Shown in pieces: positions 1 to 12,642 of a DNA stretch of 64,000 bases. Location: positions 95,095,709 through 95,159,708 of the forward strand of contig NC_073746.1 of the NCBI RefSeq assembly GCF_029784135.1. Direction: 5' to 3'. Every line of letters starts with the position of its first letter. Within the stretch, counting starts at the first letter, position 1. The notes beneath the pieces are model-generated. The model was not told the origin of the DNA and did not search any database. It worked only from the letters and a program-made list of their open reading frames with translations. A program made the position numbers and the translations under genes. The DNA is from Toxorhynchites rutilus septentrionalis (lineage: Eukaryota; Arthropoda; Insecta; Diptera; Culicidae).

Positions 1-2
1 AT

Positions 3-225
3 GTATAGACAAATGGTTAAATAGGAGTCATAAATACATATTTTGAGTAATTAAATTACATGATGTGAAAATTTCCTTTAAAATTTAAACATTTTAAAAC
101 TGACCTCGAGCCTGGTAATTTGATATAGATTAGACTTTAGGGTTTGAGACCCAAATTATGGTCTCAATCTTGAAAATCGCCACCAGACGACGACACTGTA
201 CATCTGTCATTTGCGGATAGCAACG
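3..225 (+). repeat. Dispersed repeat family P, copy 1 (cut by window edge)
   Basis: This stretch matches three other places in the window (10861-11080, 48104-48310, 55960-56030). Shared pieces, in order, are a start like GTATAGACAAANGGTTAAA, an AT-rich middle with ATTTTCATTCAAA-like sequence, then a GGGNCCAAATTATGGNCCC-like block, then the core CGCCACCAGACGTCGACAC. Here the core reads CCACCAGACGACGACACTG at about 181-198. There is no open reading frame of note. It is probably a MITE or a fragment of a larger element, but its ends are not defined here and the left side may lie outside the window. Confidence 0.6.
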
Positions 226-3200
226 GAAGAAGACGCGTTTTATCAAACGTGTTGTGTCACCAGTTTCCATTACCATTTAATTATGGACGAACAAACACAA
301 CGAACAATCCTTAAAAATTAATGAATGTTATTATCAAAATCAATGCTCTGTTAAAAAAGTATTTTTGTTAGTTTGCCGTATTTGGCCCGATAAGCAACCA
401 CAATTTTTTTTGTGGGGGTATGTGAAATCTGTTATTTATGCTGATAAACCAGAATCGATTTAAGCACCAGAAGATAAAATGACACATTTTATCTCACCGA
501 TAACCAGCGGATTTGCTTGGAAAGGTAACTGAAAATTGAACTTCACGTGTGGATTATCTTAAGTGTACTCGTGACCAGCATTTACATGAAATAATATTTT
601 AAAAATAAATGGAAATGATAAATTTTTCACCCCCAATAATAAATTTTATTTTTTAAAAATTTTCCTGTGTTGTTTCTGCTAGTTTAAAATCAAATAAAAA
701 AAAGCACTTTTATGAAAGGATTACAGAGAATGTTTGCTACTGTCGATTGTATACATACTATAAATGGAACTGTAAAATAAACCAATTGAATCTAACATCA
801 AACATTGTTCCAGTTACCCAAAAGTGACTCATGTGCCTGCCAAAACACGATATATTTTACAATAACAGAACAAATATAACAAAGCGGCTCCTGACAGATG
901 TCAGTGAATCTAATTTCACTTGTTTTGCTAAAAAATAACTGCGAATTGATTGTTGCCTCTCAAAGTGGATTGTCTTCATAAATATTGTCGGGCGAAAACG
1001 GGTCCATAATTGCCCGCGACAATGGCAGCAAAACAGATCCATAATCCAGATAAAAGTGTTTTCTGTTTTCAATTCTTGCTTTATTGAGTTTCCATTAATA
1101 TGCACATACTAAGCACCATTTGCAGCGCAAATGCAGAAAAACAAAGCTCACTCGGCACTAGAAAAACTATAACCTACGTCATCCCAACCATAAAACAGCC
1201 GGCATAACAGTGATAAGTCGAATACTAAATCTGACCCCCGAAAATGATTTGAAAAAAAAAATCAGTGTGTCATCGGGCTAGAAAAAACGAACCCATCTCC
1301 AACACCATATCAGTGCTCATGAATCTTGTTCCATTAATTCTGATAATGTGACACAACGAGATTTATGAGTTCGAAAACTATGTGCTTTCAGATGAATGAA
1401 GTTTTCGGTGCCATCGGGCCGGCGGAGTTTTCCGTTCAATTGTCCATACCCAACGGAATTCAACAACAACAACAACGTCAAATAGACCGAAAAAAACACG
1501 AGTTGCTTATCGATCTGGTCTAATCTCGCGCTCGGTGGTGGATGCCCATCTTTCCCATCCATACCAAACTAGCAGCAGCAGTTTGTTGCACCCTTCAACG
1601 GACTTTCCATATGATCCATGTTTAAAACATAGAAAAACACCACTCCGGGCGTCTTGGGCCGTGAAAAGTTACGCGTGTTTTACGTTCGTACGATTGAAGT
1701 TTCGGACCTTATCAGCGGTAGTTTGATCTCACAGGTTTACCTCGAACTCATCAACTTTGTCTGCTCTGGGGTCGGGGTTCGAATCTCCCTGGCGAACATC
1801 GCACACACAGATTAGCACCGACGGGGCGCGATTAGAAAAGCAAATTTTTTTTTTGATATAGCAACATTAGGAGGATAATCGAGCGTGAGGCCTGGCGAGA
1901 AATAGCTGTCTTTTGGGGAGGGGGGCACTAATGAATGAACTTGTCGGAATGTCGAGCGATGATGAGGTCCAAATGAAGTCATAGTCACAGCCAGCCAGTG
2001 GTGGATGGATGTCCATATGCATGAGGACGGGGCAGCAAAATGGGTAGATTTCATTCAAATGCTAAAACATCATTAGATGTTTAATTCATGATTGTTCTGT
2101 TTCGTCAATACAAATTATCACAAAACAGAGAAAGGCGATTGTTTCTCTGCTCAATTCTGTGTTTCAACAAGCAGTGAGCTCAATTAGGGGCAATTTTCAG
2201 CGCACTCACACACACAGTTCTTGGAAGTCACAGTGCCCACGGCAGGAGAAAAAAAATACAGATTCAGCGAATCGTGAAACAGAAGTAAACTGTATTTGAA
2301 GTAGATGCTAATGTAGGAATTTAGCTGTTCTGCCCACCCGGACTAGAAAGCAATGGGAAGGGAACACAGAAAAAAAAACAGGTGTATCTGAGCATTCGCT
2401 TTGGAAGACACGTGGAAAAACTACACTTCTCATCGGTTGACAGAGTGCTTTGACCACGACCACGATAACTGTACCCGATAGAAATATCTTCTGCGCCCAT
2501 CCTTGACCCCAAACGACACACCCCCTCTATCTCTGAGGCGAGGTGGCGCAGATAATTGCACTCGTGGAAAGCCTCTGCTCGGGCAATCACAAAATGGATG
2601 CGAAACCCGTCGAAGTCACTTTCGGAACGATTTTTCCGACGCGTTCAACGAACACATGCATTCATTTTTCCGCCGCCGAACGCAACGATTCGGGTGATGC
2701 CGTAAACCGGGGAGATATTGGCCACCTTAGGTGATGAATTGGATGTTTTTATAAGTGGCAACGATGGAAACGATGTGTCTAACGTGTTAGTTTAGGTAAC
2801 GTTTCCAAAATTGGGATTGGGTATATCTTGTGAAAACATGTACTGTTTGAAATGCACCTACTTAATATTGATAGGTTGCGTTTCTCGCTTTGGCTGCGTT
2901 GTAAGGTACGGATATAGCGTTTTCCACGATATCAAGAGGGGATTTAATTCAGGTCGCGACAACAAATAGAAACGGTTATCGTGGGATAGGACAGTATTTT
3001 CTACCAATAGCTTTTCTTCAATAGCAATTCTAAGAAAATTGGAACCTCACCATGCAACGGTCACCGTACCGTGAGCCCTAGAAAAGGATGTTCGAATACG
3101 CTAGGCACAACAACCCGTTCGGAGCAATTACTTCATTAAGATAATACAGTTACGCGCTAGTAATTGCTCGGCTCAATTATATCGGGCATTGCTGTCATTC

Positions 3201-3725
3201 TGCCGCCCATGCCGAAGGGCAGTGCATTTTATGGTCGGAGAAAATGTAGACGCACTACTTGCAGGCAATCTGCCGAAATGCACTCAGGTGCACGCTGGTG
3301 TTCGATCAAGTGGAACGTGATCATATCAGCGCAGCAGCGCTGATCCAGTTGGGTAACCGACGAAAAAAAACCCGCATAGATAGCCCACCGTACTCACAGC
3401 GGTTTAGATGAGCGAAAGAAGCTGATGATATCAAGGGACTGTAAATGACAAATCGAAATCGGAATCGCATTCAACACTAGCAAGCCAAGGCAGTAGAGCA
3501 CATCCTCGCCATGAATGGGTTTCGGTTGAACAGTGCATAATTTGGTGGGCTATTTCAAAGAAACACAACATATAAAACTCATTTTCAGTTGGTGCTTCCA
3601 GTTAACACTTTCACCAGACCGATGCACTGCTTTCACTGAACAAAATTGCATTGCTGTTTTGCAATATCTTCCATTCTTTTATCCAGCTGGGTGTGTATAC
3701 GTGTGTGTGATATTAGCATTAGAAT
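226..3725. other. No gene recognised; mostly single-copy-looking sequence
   Basis: I see no supported gene, RNA or complete mobile element here. A short CAA run lies near 1463-1475 and there are A- and T-runs throughout. Open frames of 60-90 codons occur on both strands but none resembles a known family and several overlap one another, as expected by chance. About 1500-3500 is more G+C-rich than the first 1.3 kb. It could be intergenic or intronic DNA. Confidence 0.4.
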
Positions 3726-3950
3726 CTGCTCTGGTTGCTAGCTTGATTGAAACTGTGGTTTCAAATCGCGAATGACTTCTTTGTACCTGACGTTATGACG
3801 TTATTGATTGGTAAAATGAAAATGGAAGCATTTCATCAATTTGAACCGTTTACGAATCAAAGAATCGGAATATATAGCATTTTCACAAAAAAACATGACC
3901 TGATTTCTGATTTAACACCCTTGCTGAAAGACGTAGTTCTGCGTCAGAAA
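3726..3950 (+). repeat. Dispersed repeat family Q, copy 1 (internally deleted)
   Basis: This resembles 13950-14206 and 30520-30775. It carries the shared block (TGGAAGC followed by TTTCATCAATTTGAACCGTTTAC), then a block ending ACATGACCTGATTTCTGATTT. It finishes with the near-palindrome GACGTAGTTCTGCGTC at 3930-3945. Relative to the other copies the middle is shorter. The upstream part (from about 3735, TGTGGTTTCAAATCGCGAATGACTT) also matches 39305-39330, so the family is modular. No coding capacity; probably a non-autonomous DNA element. Confidence 0.6.
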
Positions 3951-4329
3951 TAAGACCCCTCCGGTCGTATTTGTGCGATATTATTACACAAAGTAAATGC
4001 AGATACACTGAATACAGCAATTTGATCACACCTTTTCGAACTTTGCACATCGAAAAAGCAACGATCGTGAGTCTCAAACGTCTTGTCAGCAATGGCTGAC
4101 AGAATGCATGACCAAGCTCATTTGATATCCTAACCTGTTTTGTTTCAAATGAGAGGGTAGAGTAGTCACGCTTACTACCACACCATCGGCCTCAACTACT
4201 GTTTCTTTGTGCTGGCTTATTGCATGACTTTTAACCTCACTATTTACATTTGTTTCATTTGTTTCAGTTTCGTTTCGAATACAGCAACCAAACCTTCATT
4301 TGAATTAAAATTGTTCGAGTAAAAGAGCA

Positions 4330-4975
4330 AAAATGGGTTTTCCTACCAGGACCGTGCAAAATCACTCGGCACTTACGTATTAGCGTCACCGGAGCCGAAA
4401 TTCAACAGATAGCAATTTAAATTTTGCACGGGAACTCAGTTATCTTTTGCGCTGTTTTGTTATTTTTTTTTTTTTTGAGATTGTTATTTGCTGACATGGG
4501 ATTTGTGGGATTTACGTATGAACTCCACCGGGGAGCGTCACTCATATTTAAAAGCGAAAATTAACCAGACAAACATATGACTGAACTGAACGATCGTCTC
4601 CTATGTTTCAAACTAACCGTCGGCGGTCTACTCGGATTACGATATGGGGCCGCCTCGGTTCCTTATCCTTGTTAGATGGAGAATTCGTCACCGTTACATT
4701 GACCCTAGAATAAATTTAAATACGATAAAATTAATTCATAATGAAAATTGCACTCCAGTGGCGTTCATACGTAAATACCGCAAATCTCAAATACGCATTT
4801 TCGTAGCACTAAAAAAATAATAAAACACTGCAAACAACAAGGTTACAATAATACAAAAGTTAAATGAGTGCCCGTGCGGACATTAAAGTTGCTACCTATT
4901 GAATTTTGGCTTCGGTGACGCTATTACGTAAGTACCGAGTGATCTTGCAAGGTCGTGGTAGGAAAACCCATTTTG
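4330..4975. mobile_element. Foldback element with arms over 100 bp
   Basis: The two ends are inverted copies of each other. The left arm starts AAAATGGGTTTTCCTACCA and includes ATCACTCGGCACTTACGTA and GCGTCACCGGAGCC. The right arm, read on the minus strand, gives the same blocks in the same order with a few changes. A second inner pair (TTTACGTATGAACTCCAC near 4510 against its complement near 4765) continues the symmetry, so most of the 646 bp can fold on itself. No open frame and no clear target duplication. It is a MITE or foldback transposon. Confidence 0.75.
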
Positions 4976-5942
4976 GCGATACTTTTTATATTCGTTTCCA
5001 GAAATCAACACATTTTTTCTACATTCTTAGCCTTTTTCTGAACTAAAGGGCGACTCACTGCTAGTTTATTATTCAAGCCTGGTCTTTGAAGATCGGAATG
5101 CACGGTTCGCTTGGAAATGTCCTGATGCAGATTTTTCGATGGTTCGGCTTGTTATTGTTGAATTTTTCCTGTTTTGAACAATTTTTGTGTTCTCATGAGC
5201 AGCTGGAGGCCGCTTCTCTTCATGCAGTACTTAACTAAACACTTTACAAATGTGGTCCTCAGCACACTGTACCAAAAACAGTGATTAAACAATGATTGAC
5301 TCTGACATAAGGTAATTGAACAATAAATTTCTAGTGGTCAACAGAAACATAATATTTATTTCAATTTGTTGTATCATATCTCCTTGTTCAAAACCAGCAA
5401 AAAAAAATTTTAACTGAAACAAAAAATACCAAAACTTTGCGCGTACAGTGCGAATAATGCTTGGCATGGCAACTTTTTTCGTCGGCAGAGATCTTCGGCT
5501 ATTCTTTCATTAGAACAATCTAGAGCAGCTATACCCAAGCGCATGTGGCCCGGCGGGCTTTTTTGGTTAACCCATCTGGTGATAGTTTTTTTTTTAACTA
5601 TTTTGTATGTGCAACAAGAAAGAAAACCTCAGGAATCATTACCTATTTTTTGACGTAATTCTTTCAGTTATGGTGCCAAAGGAGACACAAGACAAGATAA
5701 ATTTTAATGAAATAGAAGTAGCAAATGCAGCGTTCGTCCTACGAACAATGCGGATAGAGAAAACATTGTGTGATTTAAGCTCCACCCGTTTTCAATTTAT
5801 TTAGTATATTTATTTTATTTCGTCTTCAATTTTTTTCGCACAGACTACATCTTAACCTATATTCTTAAGTCCAAGTTTAAAAACAGCTTTGCATATATTG
5901 ATAAACAAACAAACTATAAATAATAACAAACTATTCGCGAAT
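4976..5942. other. No gene recognised
   Basis: AT-rich sequence with T- and A-runs. No motif, coding signal or repeat match that I can support, apart from short simple-sequence tracts. Confidence 0.4.
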
Positions 5943-6706
5943 TCGTAGCATTATCGATTCGTCGGTCATCCAACTAGCGACCGGCAACGAGGTTCTCCGA
6001 ATGGCCTTTCTCAAGACCGAGAGTTTAGTTCCGTTTCCAAACTGTCCTTTTCGAAGCTAGAGGCGAATGAACTTAGAAATTTTAAAGTCTCTATAATTAA
6101 AACCATGCTCATCATTTAGTCACAGTCTTGCTCCAGCTAGTAGCCAGCATTCTTTCTCAATACGGATGTCAAACACAAATATTTTCCTCGATATAAAAGA
6201 AGAATGAAAGGTAGATATCGCACACAGTGGTGCAATATCGTTCGGTGAAGGTACTGCGTCGATTTTCATATCGTCTGGTTGAGAGTACAAAGCTTTTCGC
6301 CCCAGAATTAGTGTTGTCACATTTTCATCTACCCTGTAAGGGCTTGGAAGGCCTTAACATATGTTTCATCTGTACTTTTTCTTTCAAATATCTGTAACCG
6401 AACCTATCAGTCCTTACCAGGGCCACAAAAACATTCGACTATACACTGAAATAATATTGAAGGAATCAAAAGCGAATTATTTTTTTAGATTTTTTGCTAA
6501 AAGAGTAATGTGTAATGATGATGATGTTTTGAATTTTAGAGGCTTTCTCAAACTTTCAGACTTTCTTAGTTCATTCGCCTATAGACTTAGAAAAGGCCAA
6601 TTTGAAAAATGAATCTAAACACTCGGTCTTGAGAAAGGCCTCTTGTAAAGCCTCGCTGTCGCTGCAAACTTGTCGGTCTGGATGACTGATAAATCGTGAT
6701 ATTCGT
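5943..6706. mobile_element. Foldback element with ~170-190 bp inverted arms
   Basis: Left arm about 5943-6120 and right arm about 6510-6706 are imperfect inverted copies. Matching blocks, read inward, are CGTCGGTCATCC, the strongly kept GGCCTTTCTCAAGACCGAG, GGCGAATGAACTTAGAAA, and an ATGATGATG-like stretch. The centre (6121-6509) is AT-rich and has no recognisable coding content. A partial relative of one arm occurs near 40885-40920 (TCTTTTTCAAGGCTAG, then CAAATGAACAT). No target duplication could be called. Confidence 0.7.
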
Positions 6707-7047
6707 CACTCCACACCACACCCGATTTGGTTCATATATTCTGTTGTCGTTCTGAGTATTCTTTGGAGCGTTGCTTTTGGAAGCGATGCTGGAAAACTAC
6801 TCGATGATTCAGTGAGCTCAATGTTTTAGCGTCGCTCTAGAAAGCGAGCAATCCACAATACATGCTTATTCTTAATTTGAAATTTTGCTCAAATTGGTTT
6901 GTTTATTGTTTCGCAAAACGCTCGAGGTCCTTACCTAGTGGAAGCATTAATTTATCGTCCCTTCTCATTGCTACCAAATGTTTGCACTGAAGAGTTTCTT
7001 TCTTGTAGTTCTATAGTATTTGTTTCGCGCCTGTATTGTCTTGGGCA
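6707..7047. other. No gene recognised
   Basis: Intervening sequence without a supported gene or repeat match. Confidence 0.35.
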
Positions 7048-7134
7048 CAATTCTTCTTTTTTTTTATTGCGGCCCGCGATACCATTACCAAAATGTAATT
7101 TCGGCCCGTCTAGAACAAAGGTTGAGTACCGCTG
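7048..7134 (-). mobile_element. Fragment resembling the end of a hAT-type element
   Basis: Read on the minus strand this begins with CAGCGGTACTCAACC and runs into GGGCCGAAATTACATTTTGG and GCGGGCCGC. A CAG(C/A)GG…NCAACC start followed by GGGCC-rich sequence is typical of hAT-superfamily ends. A possibly related start (CAGAGGTGGGCAACC) occurs at about 59164. Only one end is visible, so this is a truncated piece. Confidence 0.45.
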
Positions 7135-10016
7135 ATCTAGAGCCTCATTCGGGAATATAGAAACTTGTTCTAGTAAAACAACAGATTGATGATTTTTGAC
7201 GTAGAACTTTGCAGCTGTGGTTAGGAAGTGAAATAGCAACACAATCTGCAACTTCAACTTCCAACCGGAGACGTAGTTGCTCATGGAATGTAACCGCTTG
7301 GATCAGCAATAGAAATCTTGAATCTGAAATCTAATATTTCATATTATTTTCACAGGAATCTTGTGTTAGATAGTGTAGATAAAATCTAAATTCAAGGAAC
7401 TTGCAGTTTGTCATATCGGCCAGAAGAACACTTAATAAACAATTTTCGAAACAGTAAAGCTGCTAGTTATGAACATAAATATCTGCCAGAATGCCAAGAG
7501 CTAAAGTGCAAAATATTCATAACTCCATTATCCCTATTTCGCTCTGCCCCTCACTGCGTCGCACGGGGAATGTAAACGGAAACAAGCACTATCGGGAAGA
7601 AATTCGATGTTTATCTAGCGAAAAACACGCGAGCACTCGTTCCGAATGCATGACAAGAATTTTGGTTCCACTGTAACGGGGGGTGACTCAAGAGCAACAA
7701 CAAATTCACGAAAATGTTCAGGCCCTCGCAAACGATCCGGACCTCCCAACGTTACGTTATCGTCACGAAGCACTTGCTGCGAACTCATTTCCGATCCCAA
7801 TGAAGCCCCACTGTAATCATCACGCTACGGGTGCGATCATCGCGTTGCCGAACCGTATCATTTCGCTATCACTAATTATGCTCCCGGCCATACATACTTG
7901 TCTTTGTTCAGGGGCAGCCCGCAACATTGGAGGCAGCTCCAAATCAAGCAAAACCCCAGCTCGATCCAACAACGGCTGATTGGAGTGCCCTGGAGCGTTA
8001 ATGCGTACCGGCGCTGGTCACGGGACGTGTAGGGGAATCAACGATTACAACAACGTTGCGGCGGCGACGACGACAACCGGGAACTAAGTGGACCATGCGT
8101 GACAAATTCACAGCTAGCCACTGCACATCACCAAGTAATTAACGTTAATTTATTGACTTTGCTCTGGCGGTGGTTACCGCTGTTGACAGCGTTTGTACCG
8201 ATCATCAGAAGGGACAAGATTTCGAGTTTTCCTAACCGTTTGGTTCCAAGGGAGTAGGTGTGAGGGCAAAATTCTTCAATTTTCCCTTGATTTGGAATTT
8301 TCCTAAGCGAATCTTCCGCCAGTAAATGATTTATCAGCCGAGCCTTTTCCCTGTATGGTTTTTTTTATCAGTTTTATTCATACCGAAAGTGTCAACTAAA
8401 GTAAACACGATGATGTGCAGTTTATAAATAAAATATGATCAATGGATTCGCTCGACTCCATTCGATGATTCGATTTCATTCTGATTCGTCCTATAGCACC
8501 TCTCGGTCGTATAAAGCGAGGGGAGAAATCATTTGCATGTCAACCTGAGCATTTGACAGGTAACATAATGAAAAAAACGGTATCATGTGCTTGGGAGAGC
8601 AAAAAAAAAAAAAATAACGCTGGACGTGTCAACGCTGCTCATGTGTCCGTCCATTCGGACAACAACAACAACGGCCGAGCAGTCATCAGCTGGTGCCGGT
8701 TCCCATCCAAAGCGGGGCTTTTTTTTAGCCGAAAACCAGAAATCTCCTGCCAACGGCTCAACACTGAAAAGAAGTTCACCTGAAGAGAATAATTTATTAC
8801 GACACTTGGGACATGTTTTTTGTTGTTGTTGTTCACAGCTGTGAGATTCCACCATCACGCACACCAACCGTATTCCACCGGGATCGTAATTAATGGCAAT
8901 ATTCTCACCTTTTACATCAACCCTGGGGCAAGCGAAATGCACATAGAATTAAACGCGTGAGGAAGTGGGTAAAAAATAACTTGCGTATGTAATTATTATT
9001 CACGATCGAATTGATTTCCATAATACATAAAGTATGGTAATAATACCAAAATGGTAAACGATAATCTTCTTCGCCTCCTAGAAGGCGCCAAGTTTGTGTT
9101 GCATTTTTAATTGAAAAAATTACAGCTGGATTTTGTTTTCTCAAAGTCACGTATCCTGTCCATAATTGGGGAAAAAAAAGCTTCACCTTAATCGCACACT
9201 TCATGTCAACTTGAAAAGTAAAACATTGTTGATCTATTAAATTAAATCGACGTTTATTGTCAACCACATCTCTCATCCAGATGTGTTTGACATCGTTTCA
9301 TGAATATACAAACTGTTGTTTACATACCATCAGTTCACCAATGATAGCTTCTTGTTTCCAAACATCACTTTCCAAGTCGATGCTTTGTATGAACATTGTA
9401 TTACTGCAAGCGACTAAATGCAGCAAAACTTTTTTTACCAACTCGATAATTACATACGCAATTTACAAGGCTCGTTCTGACATGCGTAAACTTTTTCACT
9501 CCGCACACCGCCCGATAATGATGATAATAGCGGACTCCACACCGCCACACCGAACATGACCTACTTCCAGCGAGGCGATGTTTTATACCCGGTTTCGCAT
9601 CGTTGGTTTGCCATCCTTTTGCTCTTTAATTATGTTGTCAATTGGATTGCATAATTTGTTCGGTACATCCTCATCGTTTTATTCGTGTTTGCGTTTCGCT
9701 CGCTTCGGGATGGAACGATGCAAATGTTGCCATTGATTACGACCCCAATGGGAAGAGAAGCATTCCTCAAGGATCCAGGCAGCATCGAGTGTTTTGTGTT
9801 CACGGATATATTGTATCGACGTTTCTGAAGAATCCTGCGAATTGGATTTTTGAATTCTAAAGGTCTAAATCTTGTAAATTTAGAAATTAATTTACCCTCT
9901 ACGGATTTAACATATTGAATCCCGCATTGTTTTTGGTGCCTCCTTCCATTCAGCCCGCAACAAGAGCGTTTACTCAATATCAGTTTCGGACTCAGCTCAC
10001 AAAGATACTGATTGTA
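7135..10016. other. No gene recognised; one G+C-richer block at about 7490-8110
   Basis: No gene or complete element was found. About 7490-8110 has balanced base composition and lacks repeat matches within the window. CAACAACAACAAC near 8660 and its complement near 8820-8833 are short simple repeats. Open frames up to 147 codons exist on the minus strand near 9630-10073, but the last one runs into the mariner fragment and shows no family signature. Confidence 0.4.
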
Positions 10017-10018
10017 TA

Positions 10019-10166
10019 ACAGTTGGGCTGAAAAGTTTATTAGGTAACACAGTAAAACTATTTTTTTTTGCAAAATTCAATTTTATTATTCAACATAATT
10101 GCCTTCGAGGGCGATACAGCGATTGTAGCGATCTTGCAACTTTTCGATACCATTTTCATAGTACCA
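10019..10166 (-). pseudogene. Mariner transposase 3'-end fragment with terminal repeat
   Basis: On the minus strand 10166-10088 encodes a peptide starting YYENGIEKLQ, continuing DRYNRCIALEGN and ending YVE before a stop. That is the usual C-terminal tail of mariner-family transposases (GI.KL..R…CI…G.Y.E). After the stop, the outer end of the element reads ACAGTTGGGCTGAAAAG when viewed on the plus strand from 10019, preceded by TA. This is like the ends of the irritans-type mariners. Everything upstream of the last ~25 codons is missing, so it is a dead, 5'-truncated copy. Confidence 0.75.
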
Positions 10167-10860
10167 TCATCCGGGGGCAAATTGATCACCGGGGTGACAT
10201 TGATCAAACTTATTACTGAAAACAAACCCAAATTTTCAGAGGTATTATGCAATTTAATTTTAAACTTTTTTAATCTGGTATGTTCAATAATCATCTGAAC
10301 GTTCCTTTTGACAATGAATAAAAACAAAATTCACCTTTACTTTACTTGATTCGAGCAGTCGAGCAGTGAGATTAAGTTTTTACTACGTTTGGTATGAATA
10401 AATGAAACAACAAAGTATTTACTTTTCGAAAATGGATGTTTAGCTGATTTCGTATGAATAAAACAGCATTCATCAAGTATTTACTTCGTTATTATCAAGT
10501 ATGCTCATGAGCATACTTTGGATCTGAAAACACTATCATTCGTTTTGATGTCATATCCGATTTATGTTTAATGCTGCTATCTTGCGCTTGAAGTTAAACA
10601 AGTTAACGATCCGCATTGATGGCATTGAGCTTCGTTTACTAGTTTAGTGGAGCGTAAAAAAATTGATTGATTTTCAGGCGGAATGAACACGTTTTTAAAA
10701 TTTAAATTATGAATGAAAAATAACCTTTACGTACCAATTTGGCATTCTGTTTAAATTAAAAACACTTTTGTTTGCAAGTGGTGAAAAAATCTTGTACGAA
10801 TATTGTTTTTGAAGACAACTTTATATTATAATGAAAAGTTTCAGTAATGATGTTGGAAAT
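10167..10860. other. Repeat-like debris, no gene
   Basis: Starts with a G-rich block (GGGGGCAAATTGATCACCGG near 10173) that has partial echoes near 11970 and 12160 (TTGATCAATTT(C/T)(A/C)CCCCG). The rest is AT-rich with motifs such as AAGTATTTACTT repeated at about 10415 and 10475. No coding signal. Confidence 0.35.
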
Positions 10861-11080
10861 GTATAGACAAAGGGTTAAAGAAAAGTCGGAAAAAAGTGTT
10901 TTAAGTGATTAAATAACATAATGTGAACATTTTCATTCAAATTTTAACATTTGAAAACTGGCTTCGTGTCTTCTAATATGATAGGTATTACACTAACGAG
11001 ATAGGGATCCAAACTATGGTCCCTAATTGAAAGTCGCCACCAGACGTCGACACTATTCCTTTTTCATCGCGAATTCACGC
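10861..11080 (+). repeat. Dispersed repeat family P, copy 2
   Basis: Aligned by eye with 3-225: GTATAGACAAAGGGTTAAAG, then TTTTAAGTGATTAAATAACA, AATGTGAACATTTTCATTCA, GGATCCAAACTATGGTCCC and GTCGCCACCAGACGTCGAC. About 220 bp are shared, enough to define a dispersed family. No coding content. Confidence 0.65.
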
Positions 11081-11663
11081 TTTGTCAAAAAAAAAACGTT
11101 TTGAAACGGAACATAAACAATCAGTTGATAGATGTTTGACAAAGTAAAAACTATGTTCGAATTCGAAAATCAAATTAGTAAAGTAAACATACGGATTCAA
11201 GTGAATACTAGGAAAGTTTACTTTACTTGGAAACGGGCAGAATAAGTAAATACTTTTTTTATTCATACGACCTAATGGATCTCAATGAATCGCTTATTAA
11301 ATTGCATGAAAATTGACATTTTGCTGAATAGCATTTTCGTTTCCTTTTTTTCACTATGATAAAAAAATATATTTTCAACAAATCAAAACAATATTTATAG
11401 AAGTTAAACATATTAATTCACTTCTAGCTGATACTTGATGAGTTGAATAAGTAATCAAATACTTGTAATTACTATTCAAACAAGTGAGAAAAAACACCAC
11501 GAATGATCAGAACCGAATCTCATCATGCGACTGATCGAACGTCCTGGTTTGTCAAAACTAGCTTATTGGTGACCATTCAAGAGTTTTTGGCCACATTAGG
11601 ATAACCCAAATGGTCTCCGGATGACCTGCAGATCAGTGCTTAAATCGAGTTATGGAAAGGCAT

Positions 11664-11816
11664 TTTGTTTTTATTTCTGTATTATAGTGACTTTCAACAC
11701 TTTTGGCTGGTTCGTCACTTCCATATTTGGAAGAATGTCGGGAGTAAGAATTGAACTCGTGACCTTTAGCGTGAGAGATATGGATGTTACCACTACATCA
11801 GATCGCCTCCACACGA
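11664..11816 (-). mobile_element. Short tRNA-derived SINE (family F3), copy 1
   Basis: A 153-bp element on the minus strand, closely matching 56175-56327. The head holds A-box-like (GATCTGATGTAGTGGTAAC) and B-box-like (GTCACGAGTTCAATTC) RNA polymerase III promoter sequences. The body includes CCGACATTCTTCCAAATATG and GACGAACCAGCC. It ends in an A-rich tail, seen here as T-rich sequence at 11664-11678. It is flanked by AAAGGCAT at 11656-11663 and 11817-11824, a plausible 8-bp target duplication. SINEs move using a LINE's reverse transcriptase; none of its own is encoded. Confidence 0.75.
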
Positions 11817-12345
11817 AAAGGCATGACGACACCTTTAGGTGGATTGAATCAGGTTTTTATCACCTCAAACCTTTGAATTATCATTAAAATGGCCGTAGGT
11901 GGAGAAATAATTGATTTTCTATACATTTTTTGCGCATATGATACTAGAAAATCCTGAAAAACATAGATTGATCAATTTCACCCCGAATCTACATTTTGAA
12001 ATTTTCCGCTAAAAATTTTCGAAATTAGCGCTTAAGGATTTTTTTGAACAAAACTTATGATAACGTTTTGTGGGCTTAGCACCAGTACTGATTTTAAAAA
12101 TAATTGGGTATAAATCTAACAAAAAAATTCGGAAATATTCACATTTTTCTGAAATTAGTGATCAATTTTCCCCCGGTTTACGGGTCATCGTTTTCATTGA
12201 TTTGTGACACTTTAAGGAGTTTCAAAATAACAAAAGTTGCTGCACTCTCAATGCTGTAATTCACGAACCAATCGATCGATTGCTGTCAAATTTTGACTCT
12301 TCCTTCCTAAAGGAACACTGCAAATGTAGAAAAAAAATATAGGGG

Positions 12346-12400
12346 GTTGTATCCAAGACACGACCGCTTAGTACATAGGACTCCGTATTCGTTTTATTGA
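12346..12400 (+). repeat. GTGTCCAAGACACGACC repeat block, copy 1
   Basis: Reads GGTTGTATCCAAGACACGAC followed by CGCTTAGTACATAGGACTCCG. The same arrangement occurs at 28818 and 30960: a GTGTC…GACAC inverted repeat, then a CGTAGGACTACG-like block some 15-20 bases later. It is one module of a dispersed family that also involves family Q and the stem-loop repeats. No coding content. Confidence 0.6.
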
Positions 12401-12642
12401 TGTTTACTTGTTTATCAGTTGGGATATTTTTTAAAAATGCAACGAAATTTCATAAATCGCTTCTTAGTACATATTTAGTCCACCAGCACCCACCGTTATT
12501 CCACAATCCTTAACCACTTCACTATATCTTCGGCAACTCATAAAACAACAATAGTTGCAATATTTGCAAGTATCAAGTGTCATGTTTCATGTTTTTAGTA
12601 TTGCCTCTAGGGCCCTGGCATCCCTATCCCAACCAACACAAA

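Noticed and set aside
9630..10073. A 147-codon minus-strand gene
   Set aside because: Its start lies within the end of the mariner fragment and the protein shows no family pattern.
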